The notes under the pieces: model-generated | Told to the model about the DNA's origin: nothing | What the model saw: the letters and a program-made list of their open reading frames with translations, nothing else | Database searches by the model: none | Source of the DNA: Patescibacteria group bacterium | GTDB lineage: Bacteria; Patescibacteriota; Minisyncoccia; Phycocordibacterales; DATDWN01 | Reading direction: 5' to 3' | Length of the DNA: 33,737 nt | Assembly: GCA_013816135.1 (NCBI GenBank) | Contig: JACDEV010000007.1 | Span: 5,065 to 38,801, forward strand | In this document: positions 15,142 to 23,216 of the stretch, piece after piece | Numbering within the stretch: the stretch's first letter is position 1 | Layout: every line of letters begins with the position of its first letter | Position numbers and translations under genes: made by a program

Positions 15142-15807
15142 ATGGAACAACTCTTATCTAGCTTCAAATCTTCGCAGAACTTACATCATGCTTATTTCAT
15201 TATTGGAGATAAGAAGATGATTATTCCAAAACTGCTTTCATTTATTAGGGATGAGGTAAAAGTAGAAGTTTCAGGTAACCCGGATTTTTGGCATGGAATA
15301 TTCAATACATTCACAATCAGTGACGCGAGAGCAATTTCACTTAGTCAAGAATCAAGAGATTTCCAAGGAGGTAAAAAAATATTTATTATCCAGACAGACT
15401 TTATCACTGAAGAAGCACAGAATTCGATACTAAAAGTTTTTGAAGAGCCCACTAAAGGAACCCATTTCTTCATAATCTCTCCTCAAGATATGCTTTTGCC
15501 AACACTACGATCAAGGATGCAGGTTATTATTCATAATTCAGATGAGTTGAAGCTAGAGTCAGTATTGAAAATGAAATTGTCAGACAGACTGTCAAAAGTA
15601 AAAGAAATAGTTGAAGCAATTTCAGATGAAGAAAAAACAAAGCAAGATGCAATAGCTTTTTTAAATAGAATAGAGAAGGAACTTTACTCAGAAGGGGTAG
15701 AGAAGTCAGCTTATAAGCTACGAGTGTGCGAAGATGCCCGACAGTCGCTATATGATCGCGGTGCTCCAGTGAAGATTATTCTTGAGAATGTACTACTCAC
15801 AATATGA
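15142..15807 (+). CDS. holB: DNA polymerase III delta' subunit-like protein
   Basis: 221 residues, about two thirds of the usual delta'. It keeps the N-terminal LHHAYFIIGDKK (where ATPase relatives have a P-loop), the conserved AQNSILKVFEEPTKGTHFFI, and LPTLRSRMQVI, which corresponds to sensor 1/SRC. There is no Walker A and no zinc-binding Cys cluster, so it cannot bind ATP by the normal loop, as is usual for delta'. The C-terminal collar domain is short. It would help the clamp loader place the sliding clamp. TATAAT lies 6 nt before the ATG. Confidence 0.82.
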   Translation: MEQLLSSFKSSQNLHHAYFIIGDKKMIIPKLLSFIRDEVKVEVSGNPDFWHGIFNTFTISDARAISLSQESRDFQGGKKIFIIQTDFITEEAQNSILKVFEEPTKGTHFFIISPQDMLLPTLRSRMQVIIHNSDELKLESVLKMKLSDRLSKVKEIVEAISDEEKTKQDAIAFLNRIEKELYSEGVEKSAYKLRVCEDARQSLYDRGAPVKIILENVLLTI

Positions 15808-15827
15808 AGTTCTGATATAATAGACAA

Positions 15828-16379
15828 ATGCAATACAATTTCACAGAATTCAAGCAAAACATAAAAGAAACTGAAGAATGGCTGAAAAGAGAGTTCGGTA
15901 CAATTCGTACTGGTAGAGCATCACCAGCTATTTTAGATGGAGTGAAAGTAGAAGCATATGGATCTGATATGCCAATATCTCAATTAGCTAATATTTCAGT
16001 TGAAGATGCTCGAATGATTCGCATTACACCTTGGGATATGACAATAGCAAAGGCTATTGAGAAGGCTATCGTTACTTCAGATCTTGGACTGTCAGTTGCA
16101 TTGGATGAAAAAGGTTTGAGAGTGATGTTTCCAGAACTAACTTCGGACAGGAGATCTTCACTTATCAAAATTGCGAAGCAAAAACTTGAAGATGCTCGAG
16201 TTACATTGAGAACTGAGAGAGAAAGAGTTATAAAAGATATCGACAGGTTGGAAAAAGAAGGTGGAATGTCAGAGGATGAAAAATTTCGTTTCAAAGCAGA
16301 GCTTCAGAAGTTTTTGGATGATGCTGGCCGTGGTTTGGAAGAAATATTTAGCAAGAAAGAAAAAGAGATTACTGATTAA
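15828..16379 (+). CDS. frr: Ribosome recycling factor
   Basis: 183 residues, the standard length. Visible are WLKREFGTIRTGRASPAIL near 18-36, YGSDMPISQLANISVEDARM, ITPWDMTIAKAIEKAI and the closing helix RLEKEGGMSEDEKFRFKAEL. RRF splits post-termination ribosomes together with EF-G. Despite being only 20 nt after holB it has its own TATAAT 6 nt before the ATG, so it may be made from a leaderless message. Two hairpin elements fill the space between it and rseP. Confidence 0.97.
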   Translation: MQYNFTEFKQNIKETEEWLKREFGTIRTGRASPAILDGVKVEAYGSDMPISQLANISVEDARMIRITPWDMTIAKAIEKAIVTSDLGLSVALDEKGLRVMFPELTSDRRSSLIKIAKQKLEDARVTLRTERERVIKDIDRLEKEGGMSEDEKFRFKAELQKFLDDAGRGLEEIFSKKEKEITD

Positions 16380-16392
16380 TTCCTCTCGTTGA

Positions 16393-16481
16393 CTTGCATA
16401 TTTTACGAGACTTTCGCAGGATTGGTCCGAGAATAGCAAAATCGTACCAACGATTTATGCGTGTTGAGTAAAATATGCAAG
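16393..16481. repeat. Long-range hairpin after frr
   Basis: CTTGCATATTTTAC (16393-16406) and its exact complement (16468-16481) form a 14-bp stem, with a partial extension outwards. It encloses AAATCGT-ACCA-ACGATTT. It has the same build as the neighbouring elements, but its interior is not one of the shared modules apart from CTTTCGCA. Confidence 0.7.
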
Positions 16482-16500
16482 GAATAAGAGAAGGGAATGG

Positions 16501-16609
16501 CTTAGATTCTTCAATGATTTTGGAGTACGCGATTTTGTTGCTACAAAATACGCTCGAATCCTCGCGCCGTCGCTCTCTGGGCCTCCAAAATCATTTAAGA
16601 AATCTAAGC
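16501..16609. repeat. Long-stem hairpin element, module A only
   Basis: The outer stem is 16501-16525 against 16583-16608, about 25 bp with few mismatches, unrelated in sequence to the stem after mreB1. The interior is module A: TTGGAGTACGC, TTTTGTTGCTA, CGCTCGAATCC, then directly TCGCGCCGTCGC and CTCTGGGCCTCC. The 66-nt module B present after mreB1 is cleanly absent between AATCC and TCGCGCC. Confidence 0.8.
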
Positions 16610-16634
16610 TTCATGTGGTAAGATTGGGAATGTA

Positions 16635-17735
16635 GTGTCAATAATAATTTTTATAATAATTCTAGCTATCCTTATCCTGGTACACGAGTTCGGGCATTTT
16701 ATCGTGGCAAAAAAATTCGGTATACGTGTCGATGAGTTCGGACTTGGATTTCCACCTAAACTTATTGCAAAAAAATGGGGAGAGACTCTTTATACATTAA
16801 ATGCCATACCATTTGGGGGATTTGTGAAGATTTTTGGTGAGGATAGTCACAGAGAAGATATTCCTGAAAATGAGAGGTCACAAAGTTTTTCCTATAAGCC
16901 CAAATGGGTAAAAGCTTCCGTGCTTATAGCGGGGGTTACTTTTAATATTATTTTTGCTTGGCTTGTCCTTTCTAGCGGATATCTTATAGGTATGCCATCA
17001 TCTGCTTCAAATAACACCTTGGGGAAAGTAAGTGATACGCATCTTATTATTACCGAAGTTTTACCCGATTCTCCAGCGGACAAAGCAGGTCTTAAACCAG
17101 GCGATGAGATTAGTAGAGTTTATTCTGGTCAGGCAATTTTAAATAAAGCAGAACTTTCTCCAGAAAATGTGCAAAAACTGATTAACGAAAGTAGCGAAAA
17201 GACTATTGGTCTAGATTATGTTCGTGGTAAGAGTGCCGAAATTCATATTCAGATCGAACCACAAAGTAATTTAGTTGCGGGTAAGAAAATAATAGGCATC
17301 GCAATGGATAGTATCGGTGTTTTGAAGCTCCCGATACATCTAGCGCTCTTTGAAGGGGCACGTACAACATGGCTTTTAACTAAGGCTACAGCCTCTGGTC
17401 TTCTAACTTTTCTCTGGAATACAATTAGATTTAAAGCAGACTTTTCACAAGTTGCAGGTCCTATTGGTATTGCTTCCGTTGTTAAAGATGCAACAAATTT
17501 AGGATTTATCTATTTGCTATCTTTTATTTCAATTATTTCTATTAATCTTGCAATCATAAATCTATTACCACTTCCAGCTTTGGACGGAGGAAGATTGTTT
17601 TTTCTTATAATAGAATCAGTTATTCGAAGACCGATAAAGCCTCGCACAGTACAATTAGCAAATACTATTGGTTTTGTCTTTTTGGTAATACTTATGGTAC
17701 TGGTTACAGGTCATGATATTTTGAAATTACTTTAA
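16635..17735 (+). CDS. rseP: Site-2 zinc protease, RseP family
   Basis: 366-residue intramembrane protease. HEFGH at 17-21 in the first helix binds zinc; a PDZ domain spans about 115-205 (VLPDSPADKAGLKPGDEI), and the C-terminal motif NLLPLPALDGGRLFFLI supplies the third ligand Asp. The family cuts membrane-bound anti-sigma factors and signal-peptide remnants. GTG 16635 is the first start in frame near the conserved N-terminus. In most bacteria it sits in frr-uppS-cdsA-dxr-rseP-proS; here frr, rseP and proS remain but the three lipid/isoprenoid genes are absent from the gap. Confidence 0.93.
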   Translation: MSIIIFIIILAILILVHEFGHFIVAKKFGIRVDEFGLGFPPKLIAKKWGETLYTLNAIPFGGFVKIFGEDSHREDIPENERSQSFSYKPKWVKASVLIAGVTFNIIFAWLVLSSGYLIGMPSSASNNTLGKVSDTHLIITEVLPDSPADKAGLKPGDEISRVYSGQAILNKAELSPENVQKLINESSEKTIGLDYVRGKSAEIHIQIEPQSNLVAGKKIIGIAMDSIGVLKLPIHLALFEGARTTWLLTKATASGLLTFLWNTIRFKADFSQVAGPIGIASVVKDATNLGFIYLLSFISIISINLAIINLLPLPALDGGRLFFLIIESVIRRPIKPRTVQLANTIGFVFLVILMVLVTGHDILKLL

Positions 17736-17767
17736 TTTATTGTTGAAATATCGAGATTTGTCTTGTT

Positions 17768-17796
17768 TTGACCCATGTATTTATTTCCTGTAGTAT
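17768..17796 (+). promoter_or_regulatory. Promoter of proS
   Basis: TTGACC (17768-17773), 17-bp spacer, TAGTAT (17791-17796), 6 nt to the ATG: a complete promoter that leaves no room for a leader. Confidence 0.75.
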
Positions 17797-17802
17797 TGGG
17801 TT

Positions 17803-19050
17803 ATGCGACAATCTCAGCTTTTTACAAAGACACGAAAAGAGGCCCCTGCTGACGAAGTGTCAAAGAATGCACAGCTTCTAATAAAGGCAGGTTTTATTCA
17901 CAAAGAAATAGCGGGGGTTTATTCACTTCTTCCTCTTGGATTACGAGTTGTAAATAAAATTAAGAAAATAATTTCCACAGAAATGGAGGCTCTTGGATCT
18001 GTTGAAATTATTATGTCGACACTTCAGAATAAAGAAATTTGGGAAATTACAGATCGTTGGAGCGATGAGAAAGTCGATGTATGGTTCAAATCTGCTTTAA
18101 AAAATGGAAATGAAGTTGGTTTTGGGTGGTCCCATGAGGAACCTATTACAAATATGATGAAATTCCATACTGGAAGTTATAATGAGCTACCAAGATATGT
18201 TCATCAGTTTCAGAACAAGCTTAGAAATGAAGTAAGAGCAAAATCAGGAATAATGCGTTGTAGGGAATTTGTTATGAAAGACATGTACTCTTATTCAGTT
18301 GATGAAAAGCAGCATATGGATTTTTATAATAAGGTCACAGAGTCATACATGAAGGTTTTCAATAATATTGGACTTGGAGGAATTACATATATAACCTCTG
18401 CTTCAGGTGGATTATTTACTGAAAAATTCAGCCATGAATTCCAGACGTTGTGTGAAGCCGGAGAAGATAATATCTATGTTCACAAGGATGGGAAGTTAGC
18501 ACTCAATGAAGAGATTTGGAATGACGAAACTTTAGAAAAATTAGCTGTTAAAAAGGAAGATTTTGAATTTAAAAAAGCTGCTGAAGTCGGGAATATATTT
18601 ACTTTCGGCACTGGAAAGTCTGAACAGTTAGGTCTATTCTTCAATGATTCAGAGGGAAAGAAAAGGCCTGTTTTTCTTGGGTCATATGGTATTGGAGTAA
18701 CAAGATTAATGGGAGTAATAGCTGAAGTATTTGCAGATGAAAAAGGTCTCTCTTGGCCCAAAGAAGTTTCACCTTTTGCAGTACACTTAGTTCGACTTGG
18801 AGTAAGCAATGAAACCTTGGAATTTGCCGATAATATGTATAATGATTTACAGAAAAAAGGTGTGGAAGTTCTTTATGATGATAGAGATTTGAGACCAGGA
18901 GAGAAGTTTGCTGATTCAGATCTCATCGGTATTCCAGTAAGAATGGTAGTAAGTGATAAGACATTGGCTGTAAATAAAATTGAGGTAAAGTTTAGAAATA
19001 AAGCAGAAGCAGAACTGCTCGATATTGAAGAGGCTTTGAAAATTTTGTAA
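17803..19050 (+). CDS. proS: Prolyl-tRNA synthetase without editing insertion
   Basis: 415 residues against about 570 in typical bacterial ProRS. The class II core is complete: the LLPLGLRVVNKI region (motif 1), FQNKLRNEVRAKSGIMRCRE (motif 2) and SYGIGVTRLMGVIAE (motif 3), followed by the HGTP anticodon domain with VLYDDRDLRPGEKFADSDL. The INS domain, which hydrolyses Ala-tRNA(Pro), is missing: motif 2 leads within about 90 residues to TFGTGKSEQLGLFF. Proofreading must therefore be absent or done by a separate protein. It follows rseP in the common order and has its own leaderless-type promoter. Confidence 0.95.
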   Translation: MRQSQLFTKTRKEAPADEVSKNAQLLIKAGFIHKEIAGVYSLLPLGLRVVNKIKKIISTEMEALGSVEIIMSTLQNKEIWEITDRWSDEKVDVWFKSALKNGNEVGFGWSHEEPITNMMKFHTGSYNELPRYVHQFQNKLRNEVRAKSGIMRCREFVMKDMYSYSVDEKQHMDFYNKVTESYMKVFNNIGLGGITYITSASGGLFTEKFSHEFQTLCEAGEDNIYVHKDGKLALNEEIWNDETLEKLAVKKEDFEFKKAAEVGNIFTFGTGKSEQLGLFFNDSEGKKRPVFLGSYGIGVTRLMGVIAEVFADEKGLSWPKEVSPFAVHLVRLGVSNETLEFADNMYNDLQKKGVEVLYDDRDLRPGEKFADSDLIGIPVRMVVSDKTLAVNKIEVKFRNKAEAELLDIEEALKIL

Positions 19051-19194
19051 TAAGAAACCCCACTATTTTAGTGGGGTAGCTTGTGGGGACCATGGGATAG
19101 CTAATTCCCAGGAACAGTGGAAGTCTGAACCAATTCTTGATTCCACCACGAGCGCATGTTATTGGCTTGTCCGTAGAATGTACGAACCGCTCCA
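19051..19194 (-). ncRNA. Candidate small RNA with own promoter and terminator
   Basis: Between proS and mreB2 but transcribed against both. A consensus promoter (19201-19229) is followed by about 140 nt of GC-richer sequence and a terminator (CCCCACT/AGTGGGG at 19058-19076, then TTTCTTATT on the minus strand). In between, on the minus strand, three hairpins can be drawn: GTTCGTA-CATTC-TACGGAC enclosed by GAGCG/CGCTC, GTGGAA/TTCCAC, and CC-TGGGA/TCCCA-T-GG. No long open frame with a start signal fits; an 18-codon frame from ATG near 19158 (MRSWWNQ...) is possible. I cannot match it to 6S, SRP RNA or tmRNA. Confidence 0.6.
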
Positions 19195-19200
19195 ATTACA

Positions 19201-19229
19201 TTTATATATAAAATAACAACTTTTGTCAA
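19201..19229 (-). promoter_or_regulatory. Promoter of the candidate small RNA
   Basis: On the minus strand TTGACA (19224-19229), 17-bp spacer, TATAAA (19201-19206), one of the closest matches to consensus in the window. Confidence 0.75.
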
Positions 19230-19273
19230 GTATAATTTATTAATACAAAAGAGTGTTAGTATAGCTATCGAAG

Positions 19274-20335
19274 ATGATAAAAAATTTTGAACAACTTAAA
19301 AGATATTTTTCCAACGATATTGGTATTGACCTTGGAACTGCTAATACGTTGGTCTATCTTTCCGGAAAAGGGATAGTTTTAAATGAGCCATCTGTTGTTG
19401 CTGTAAATCAGAAGACAGGGAGAGTAGTAGCGGTAGGCAAAGACGCAAAACAAATGCTGGGACGAACTCCAGGACATATCGTAGCTATTAGGCCGCTTGT
19501 TGATGGTGTCATTTCTGATTTTGAAGTTACGGAGGAAATGATAACGTATCTTTTAAATAAAGCTGAAAGGAGTAATAAAAAACTACTTGGTCCACGGGTT
19601 GTGGTTGGTGTTCCTTCTGGAATTACAAATGTTGAAACAAGAGCTGTTCGTGATGCAACAAAAAATGCTGGAGCTTCAGAGGTTTATATTGTGGAAGAAC
19701 CAATGGCAAGTGCGATTGGAATTCGATTGCCTATTATGGAGCCGATTGGAAATATGATTATTGATATAGGTGGTGGAACTTCAGATATTGCAGTCATATC
19801 ACTTGGTGGAGTTGTGCGTTCAAAAAACCTAAGAATAGCGGGAGATAAATTAAATAATGACATCATCGGCTATGTGAGAAGTGAATTCAAGATATTAATC
19901 GGTGAGAAAACTGCTGAGACTATCAAAATTTCTATTGGAGCAATTCTCCCTGGTGATGAGCCGTTAGAAGCTTCCATAAAAGGTCGAGATCTTATTTCTG
20001 GACTTCCAAGAGAAGTAGTTATTACTGATTCAGATATCAGAGAAGCCATATCTCAATCTATTGATACTTTGATCGAGTCTGTAAAAGAAGTTCTGGAAAC
20101 AACTCCTCCGGAAATTTTGGCAGACATTATGCAGAGAGGGATTTACTTAACCGGTGGAGGAGCACTAATAAAAGGCTTGGCAGAGATAATTTCAGAGTAT
20201 ACAAAAATTCCTGTTCATATCGCTCAAGATCCTTTGACAGCAGTTTGCCGTGGCACTGGTATCATTTTAGAGAATATTGAAGCTTATAGAGATGTTTTAA
20301 TTGCAAACGAAGATGAATTACCCCCTAAAAAGTAA
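19274..20335 (+). CDS. mreB: Rod-shape protein MreB, copy 2 (operon copy)
   Basis: 353-residue actin homologue with DIGIDLGTANTLVYLSGKGI, VVVGVPSGITNVETRAV, MIIDIGGGTSDIAVISLGG and GIYLTGGGALIKGLAE. It has a longer N-terminus (MIKNFEQLKRYFSND) that could form an amphipathic membrane-binding helix, unlike copy 1. It directly precedes mreC, with overlap, in the classic elongation operon, so it is probably the main MreB. Copy 1 differs throughout, so the duplication is old. There is no Shine-Dalgarno. Confidence 0.96.
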   Translation: MIKNFEQLKRYFSNDIGIDLGTANTLVYLSGKGIVLNEPSVVAVNQKTGRVVAVGKDAKQMLGRTPGHIVAIRPLVDGVISDFEVTEEMITYLLNKAERSNKKLLGPRVVVGVPSGITNVETRAVRDATKNAGASEVYIVEEPMASAIGIRLPIMEPIGNMIIDIGGGTSDIAVISLGGVVRSKNLRIAGDKLNNDIIGYVRSEFKILIGEKTAETIKISIGAILPGDEPLEASIKGRDLISGLPREVVITDSDIREAISQSIDTLIESVKEVLETTPPEILADIMQRGIYLTGGGALIKGLAEIISEYTKIPVHIAQDPLTAVCRGTGIILENIEAYRDVLIANEDELPPKK

Positions 20336-21095
20336 GCCAAAAAATGAAAATAGAGGAAAAGTTATTGCAATTATCACGATAACTCTAATTTTATTTTTAG
20401 GATTATTTTTAATGCCAAATTACTTGAGAGTTGTGGCAACTGGAGTGTCTCTGCCGATTTGGTCAGTTACCGATCAAGTAGTTAATCCATTTTTTAAAAT
20501 AAAAAATTTTCTTAGCTTTAAAGGCACGCTTATAAAAGAAAATTTAAAATTGCAAGATGAAACAGTCACTCTGAAACTTCGTCAGATGGATTACGATGTA
20601 CTGTCAAAAGAAAACCAGGAAATAAAAACAGTGCTTGGTCGTAAGAATAGCATTCATCGAGTCGCTGGTATTTTATCAAAACCTCCGCGTTCTCCATTTG
20701 ATACTTTTGTTATAGATGCGGGTTCTTCCGAAGGAGTTTTTATAGGTAATAAGGTTTATATTTCTGAAAATATAATTATAGGCACCATAACAAATGTAAC
20801 TCCTCATACTTCACTAGTCCAACTTTTTTCAACAGGTGGGTTAAAACAAGATGCTGTAGTTTCAAGAACAGGAACAATGCTTACCATAACAGGCCGTGGA
20901 GGGGCTAATTTTGAAATTGAAGTGCCGAAAGATACAGATATATTATGGGGTGATTCATTCCTTTATCCAGGCTTAAACTCTTCTATCTTAGGAAATGTCT
21001 ATTATATAGATACCAATTCCCAAAGTTCTTTTAAGACAATATATATTCGTATTCCTGGCAATGTTTTTGACTCAAAAGTGGTTTATATAGAGTAA
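20313..21095 (+). CDS. mreC: Rod-shape protein MreC
   Basis: About 260 residues with one N-terminal membrane helix (about 16-33), a heptad-rich stretch ending QEIKTVLG and the periplasmic double beta-barrel: GRKNSIHRVAGILSKPPRSP, FVIDAGSSEGVFIGNKVY and GTITNVTPHTSLVQLFS are conserved. I take ATG 20313, which overlaps mreB2 by 23 nt; a TTG at 20301 would add four residues. MreC links MreB to PBP2. It lies between mreB2 and a small mreD-like gene. Confidence 0.93.
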   Translation: MNYPLKSKPKNENRGKVIAIITITLILFLGLFLMPNYLRVVATGVSLPIWSVTDQVVNPFFKIKNFLSFKGTLIKENLKLQDETVTLKLRQMDYDVLSKENQEIKTVLGRKNSIHRVAGILSKPPRSPFDTFVIDAGSSEGVFIGNKVYISENIIIGTITNVTPHTSLVQLFSTGGLKQDAVVSRTGTMLTITGRGGANFEIEVPKDTDILWGDSFLYPGLNSSILGNVYYIDTNSQSSFKTIYIRIPGNVFDSKVVYIE

Positions 21096-21120
21096 TATGT
21101 TCATATGATATGATGTTTGC

Positions 21121-21372
21121 ATGAACAGTTTGTCTCAGAGGATACTTTTATTTTTTAGTGTGTGGATCCTTGTCATCGCTATGCCATGGTGGATTTCAGT
21201 ATTCGTGCTTTTAGGACTGACATTATATTATCCTTTTTACATAGAGGTAATTTTTTTTGGTTTTTTTTATGATGCATTATATGCTACAGGCAATTTTAGA
21301 TACTTTGGACTACTTTCAACATTTATATTGCTTTCAATTGTTTCCATAGTCCGTTCAAAGATTCGAACATAA
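21121..21372 (+). CDS. mreD: Short MreD-like membrane protein
   Basis: 83 residues, about half of a usual MreD, with about three membrane helices and GFFYDALYATGNFRYFGL near 46-63, which resembles the conserved FxxGLxxD...G segment of MreD. The place between mreC and the PBP2 gene is the main support. TATGAT stands 6 nt before the ATG, so a leaderless internal transcript is possible. Sequence alone would not be decisive. Confidence 0.7.
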   Translation: MNSLSQRILLFFSVWILVIAMPWWISVFVLLGLTLYYPFYIEVIFFGFFYDALYATGNFRYFGLLSTFILLSIVSIVRSKIRT

Positions 21373-21382
21373 TTACATAAAT

Positions 21383-23083
21383 ATGTTTCCAAAAATAAAA
21401 AGGCATTTTAAGAACAACAATAGAATACGTACATCTACAATAGATCCTGATGAGATATTTCTCGATTCAAAGAACTTGCCTGAGTTTAATACTGACCAAT
21501 TTGAAGGAAGGATAGAAAAACCTATTCCTAGGAATGTTTTCACGATGGTCACACTCTTTCTTTTCTTTGTTGGACTTGTTTTTATGTTTAAATTGTGGGG
21601 TTTGCAAATCGTACAAGGGCAAGTTTTTAGAACAAGAAGTGAAAATAATAGTTTACACCAGACACTGATCTATGCAGATAGAGGAATTATTTATGATCGA
21701 AATAAGATTCCATTAGCGTGGAATACAGTTAATATTGATTCTCCAGACTTTGCACACAGACAATATGCATCTTCAACCGGCTTATCTACAGTTTTAGGTT
21801 ATATAAAATATCCCACCAAAGACTCATCAGGCTTTTACTATCAGAATAAATTTGATCCTAAAGATGGAATTGAAAAGATAATGGATTCCCAAATTTCAGG
21901 AACAAACGGCACAAAAATTATAGAAACAGATGTGAAAGGCAATGTGGTTTCAGAAAGTGTTGTTAATCAGCCGAAAGATGGAAATAATATAGAACTTTCA
22001 ATTGACGTAGAACTTCAAAAACAATTAAACAGGTCTCTTTTAGACATTGCACAGCGAGCAGGCTATAAAGGTGGAGCAGGGGTAATTATGGATATAAAAA
22101 CAGGAGAAATATTGGCAAGTAGTAATTTTCCAGAATATGACTCCCAAATCATGACTGATGGTTCTGATACTTCACAGATAAAGGACTGGCTCAACTCGAG
22201 CTATCATCCTTTTCTAAATCGGGTAATCCAAGGACTTTATACTCCAGGTTCTATTATGAAACTTTTTGTCGCAATGGGAGTTCTGGACCAAGGAGTCATC
22301 TCTCCAGAAAAACAAATACTTTCTACAGGTTCAATCTCAATTCCTAATCCATTCTTTCCTGATAAGCCATCTGTGTTCGTGGATTGGAAAGCTCATGGTT
22401 ACGTAGATATGCGTCGAGCTATCGCAGTTTCTTCAAATGTTTATTTTTATGAAGTTGGAGGTGGATTTAAGGATCAAAAAGGAATCGGTATTCTTAATAT
22501 TGATAAATATGTCAGAATGTTTGGTTTTGGCACAACAACTAATATAGATTTTCCTGGAGAAAAATACGGCACAATTCCGTCACCTGAATGGAAAGCTAAA
22601 GTTTTTAATGGGGAGGAATGGAGAGTGGGAGACACATATAACACTGCGATTGGACAATATGGATTGCAAGTTACACCTTTGCAGGTTGTTCGTGGTGTAG
22701 CTGCTATTGCCAATGAAGGTATTATACTTACCCCAACATTTTTAAAAGGTGAAAAATTAATTGTTTCCGATAAAGTGAAATTAAATCCAAGCTTTTATAA
22801 AATCGTCAAAGAAGGAATGCGCCAAGGTGTTACTGACGGAACTTCTCATGCTATAAATTTTCCCTTTATCGAGGTTGCTTCAAAAACAGGTACCGCACAG
22901 ATTGGAGTTGCTAAAGATGAAGTTAATTCCTGGGTGGTCGGTTTTTGGCCATACAATAATCCTAAGTATGCTTATGCAGTAGTAATGGAGCGAGGTTCAA
23001 AGAATAATCAATTTGGTGCAGTATTGGTGATGCAAGAATTCCTTGATTGGATGCATATTTATGCTTCTAATTATTTGAATTAA
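21383..23083 (+). CDS. mrdA: Elongation transpeptidase PBP2
   Basis: 566-residue class B penicillin-binding protein. One membrane helix (about 52-72) is followed by the dimerisation region with YADRGIIYDRN (97-107) and the transpeptidase with SIMK (290-293), SSN (350-352) and KTG (501-503). It crosslinks peptidoglycan during side-wall growth with RodA. The N-terminal cytoplasmic tail (about 50 residues, acidic) is longer than usual. No rodA follows; greA comes next, so the partner glycosyltransferase must be elsewhere. It starts 10 nt after mreD. Confidence 0.95.
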   Translation: MFPKIKRHFKNNNRIRTSTIDPDEIFLDSKNLPEFNTDQFEGRIEKPIPRNVFTMVTLFLFFVGLVFMFKLWGLQIVQGQVFRTRSENNSLHQTLIYADRGIIYDRNKIPLAWNTVNIDSPDFAHRQYASSTGLSTVLGYIKYPTKDSSGFYYQNKFDPKDGIEKIMDSQISGTNGTKIIETDVKGNVVSESVVNQPKDGNNIELSIDVELQKQLNRSLLDIAQRAGYKGGAGVIMDIKTGEILASSNFPEYDSQIMTDGSDTSQIKDWLNSSYHPFLNRVIQGLYTPGSIMKLFVAMGVLDQGVISPEKQILSTGSISIPNPFFPDKPSVFVDWKAHGYVDMRRAIAVSSNVYFYEVGGGFKDQKGIGILNIDKYVRMFGFGTTTNIDFPGEKYGTIPSPEWKAKVFNGEEWRVGDTYNTAIGQYGLQVTPLQVVRGVAAIANEGIILTPTFLKGEKLIVSDKVKLNPSFYKIVKEGMRQGVTDGTSHAINFPFIEVASKTGTAQIGVAKDEVNSWVVGFWPYNNPKYAYAVVMERGSKNNQFGAVLVMQEFLDWMHIYASNYLN

Positions 23084-23159
23084 AAAGTTTTTAAATATTT
23101 CTTTGGAGTAATGCTTTTGAATCTCTCCGCTCGTAATATGAGCCTTTTGTGACGTAATT

Positions 23160-23188
23160 TTGACCAAAGCACATTTTTCTGATACACT
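23160..23188 (+). promoter_or_regulatory. Promoter of greA
   Basis: TTGACC (23160-23165), 17-bp spacer, TACACT (23183-23188). It lies where a longer greA frame would begin, which argues for the later start at 23217. Just upstream, a GCTC/GAGC hairpin (about 23131-23143) follows the mrdA stop. Confidence 0.65.
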
Positions 23189-23216
23189 TTCGGCAATTAA
23201 TTTAATTAAATTACTT

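Noticed and set aside
18992-19195. 67-residue minus-strand frame beginning TTG near 19195
   Set aside because: It runs through the terminator hairpin and into the 3' end of proS; the promoter and hairpins fit a non-coding RNA better.
23160-23216. N-terminal extension of greA
   Set aside because: The extra codons coincide with a -35/-10 promoter, and the protein from 23217 has the normal GreA start and length.
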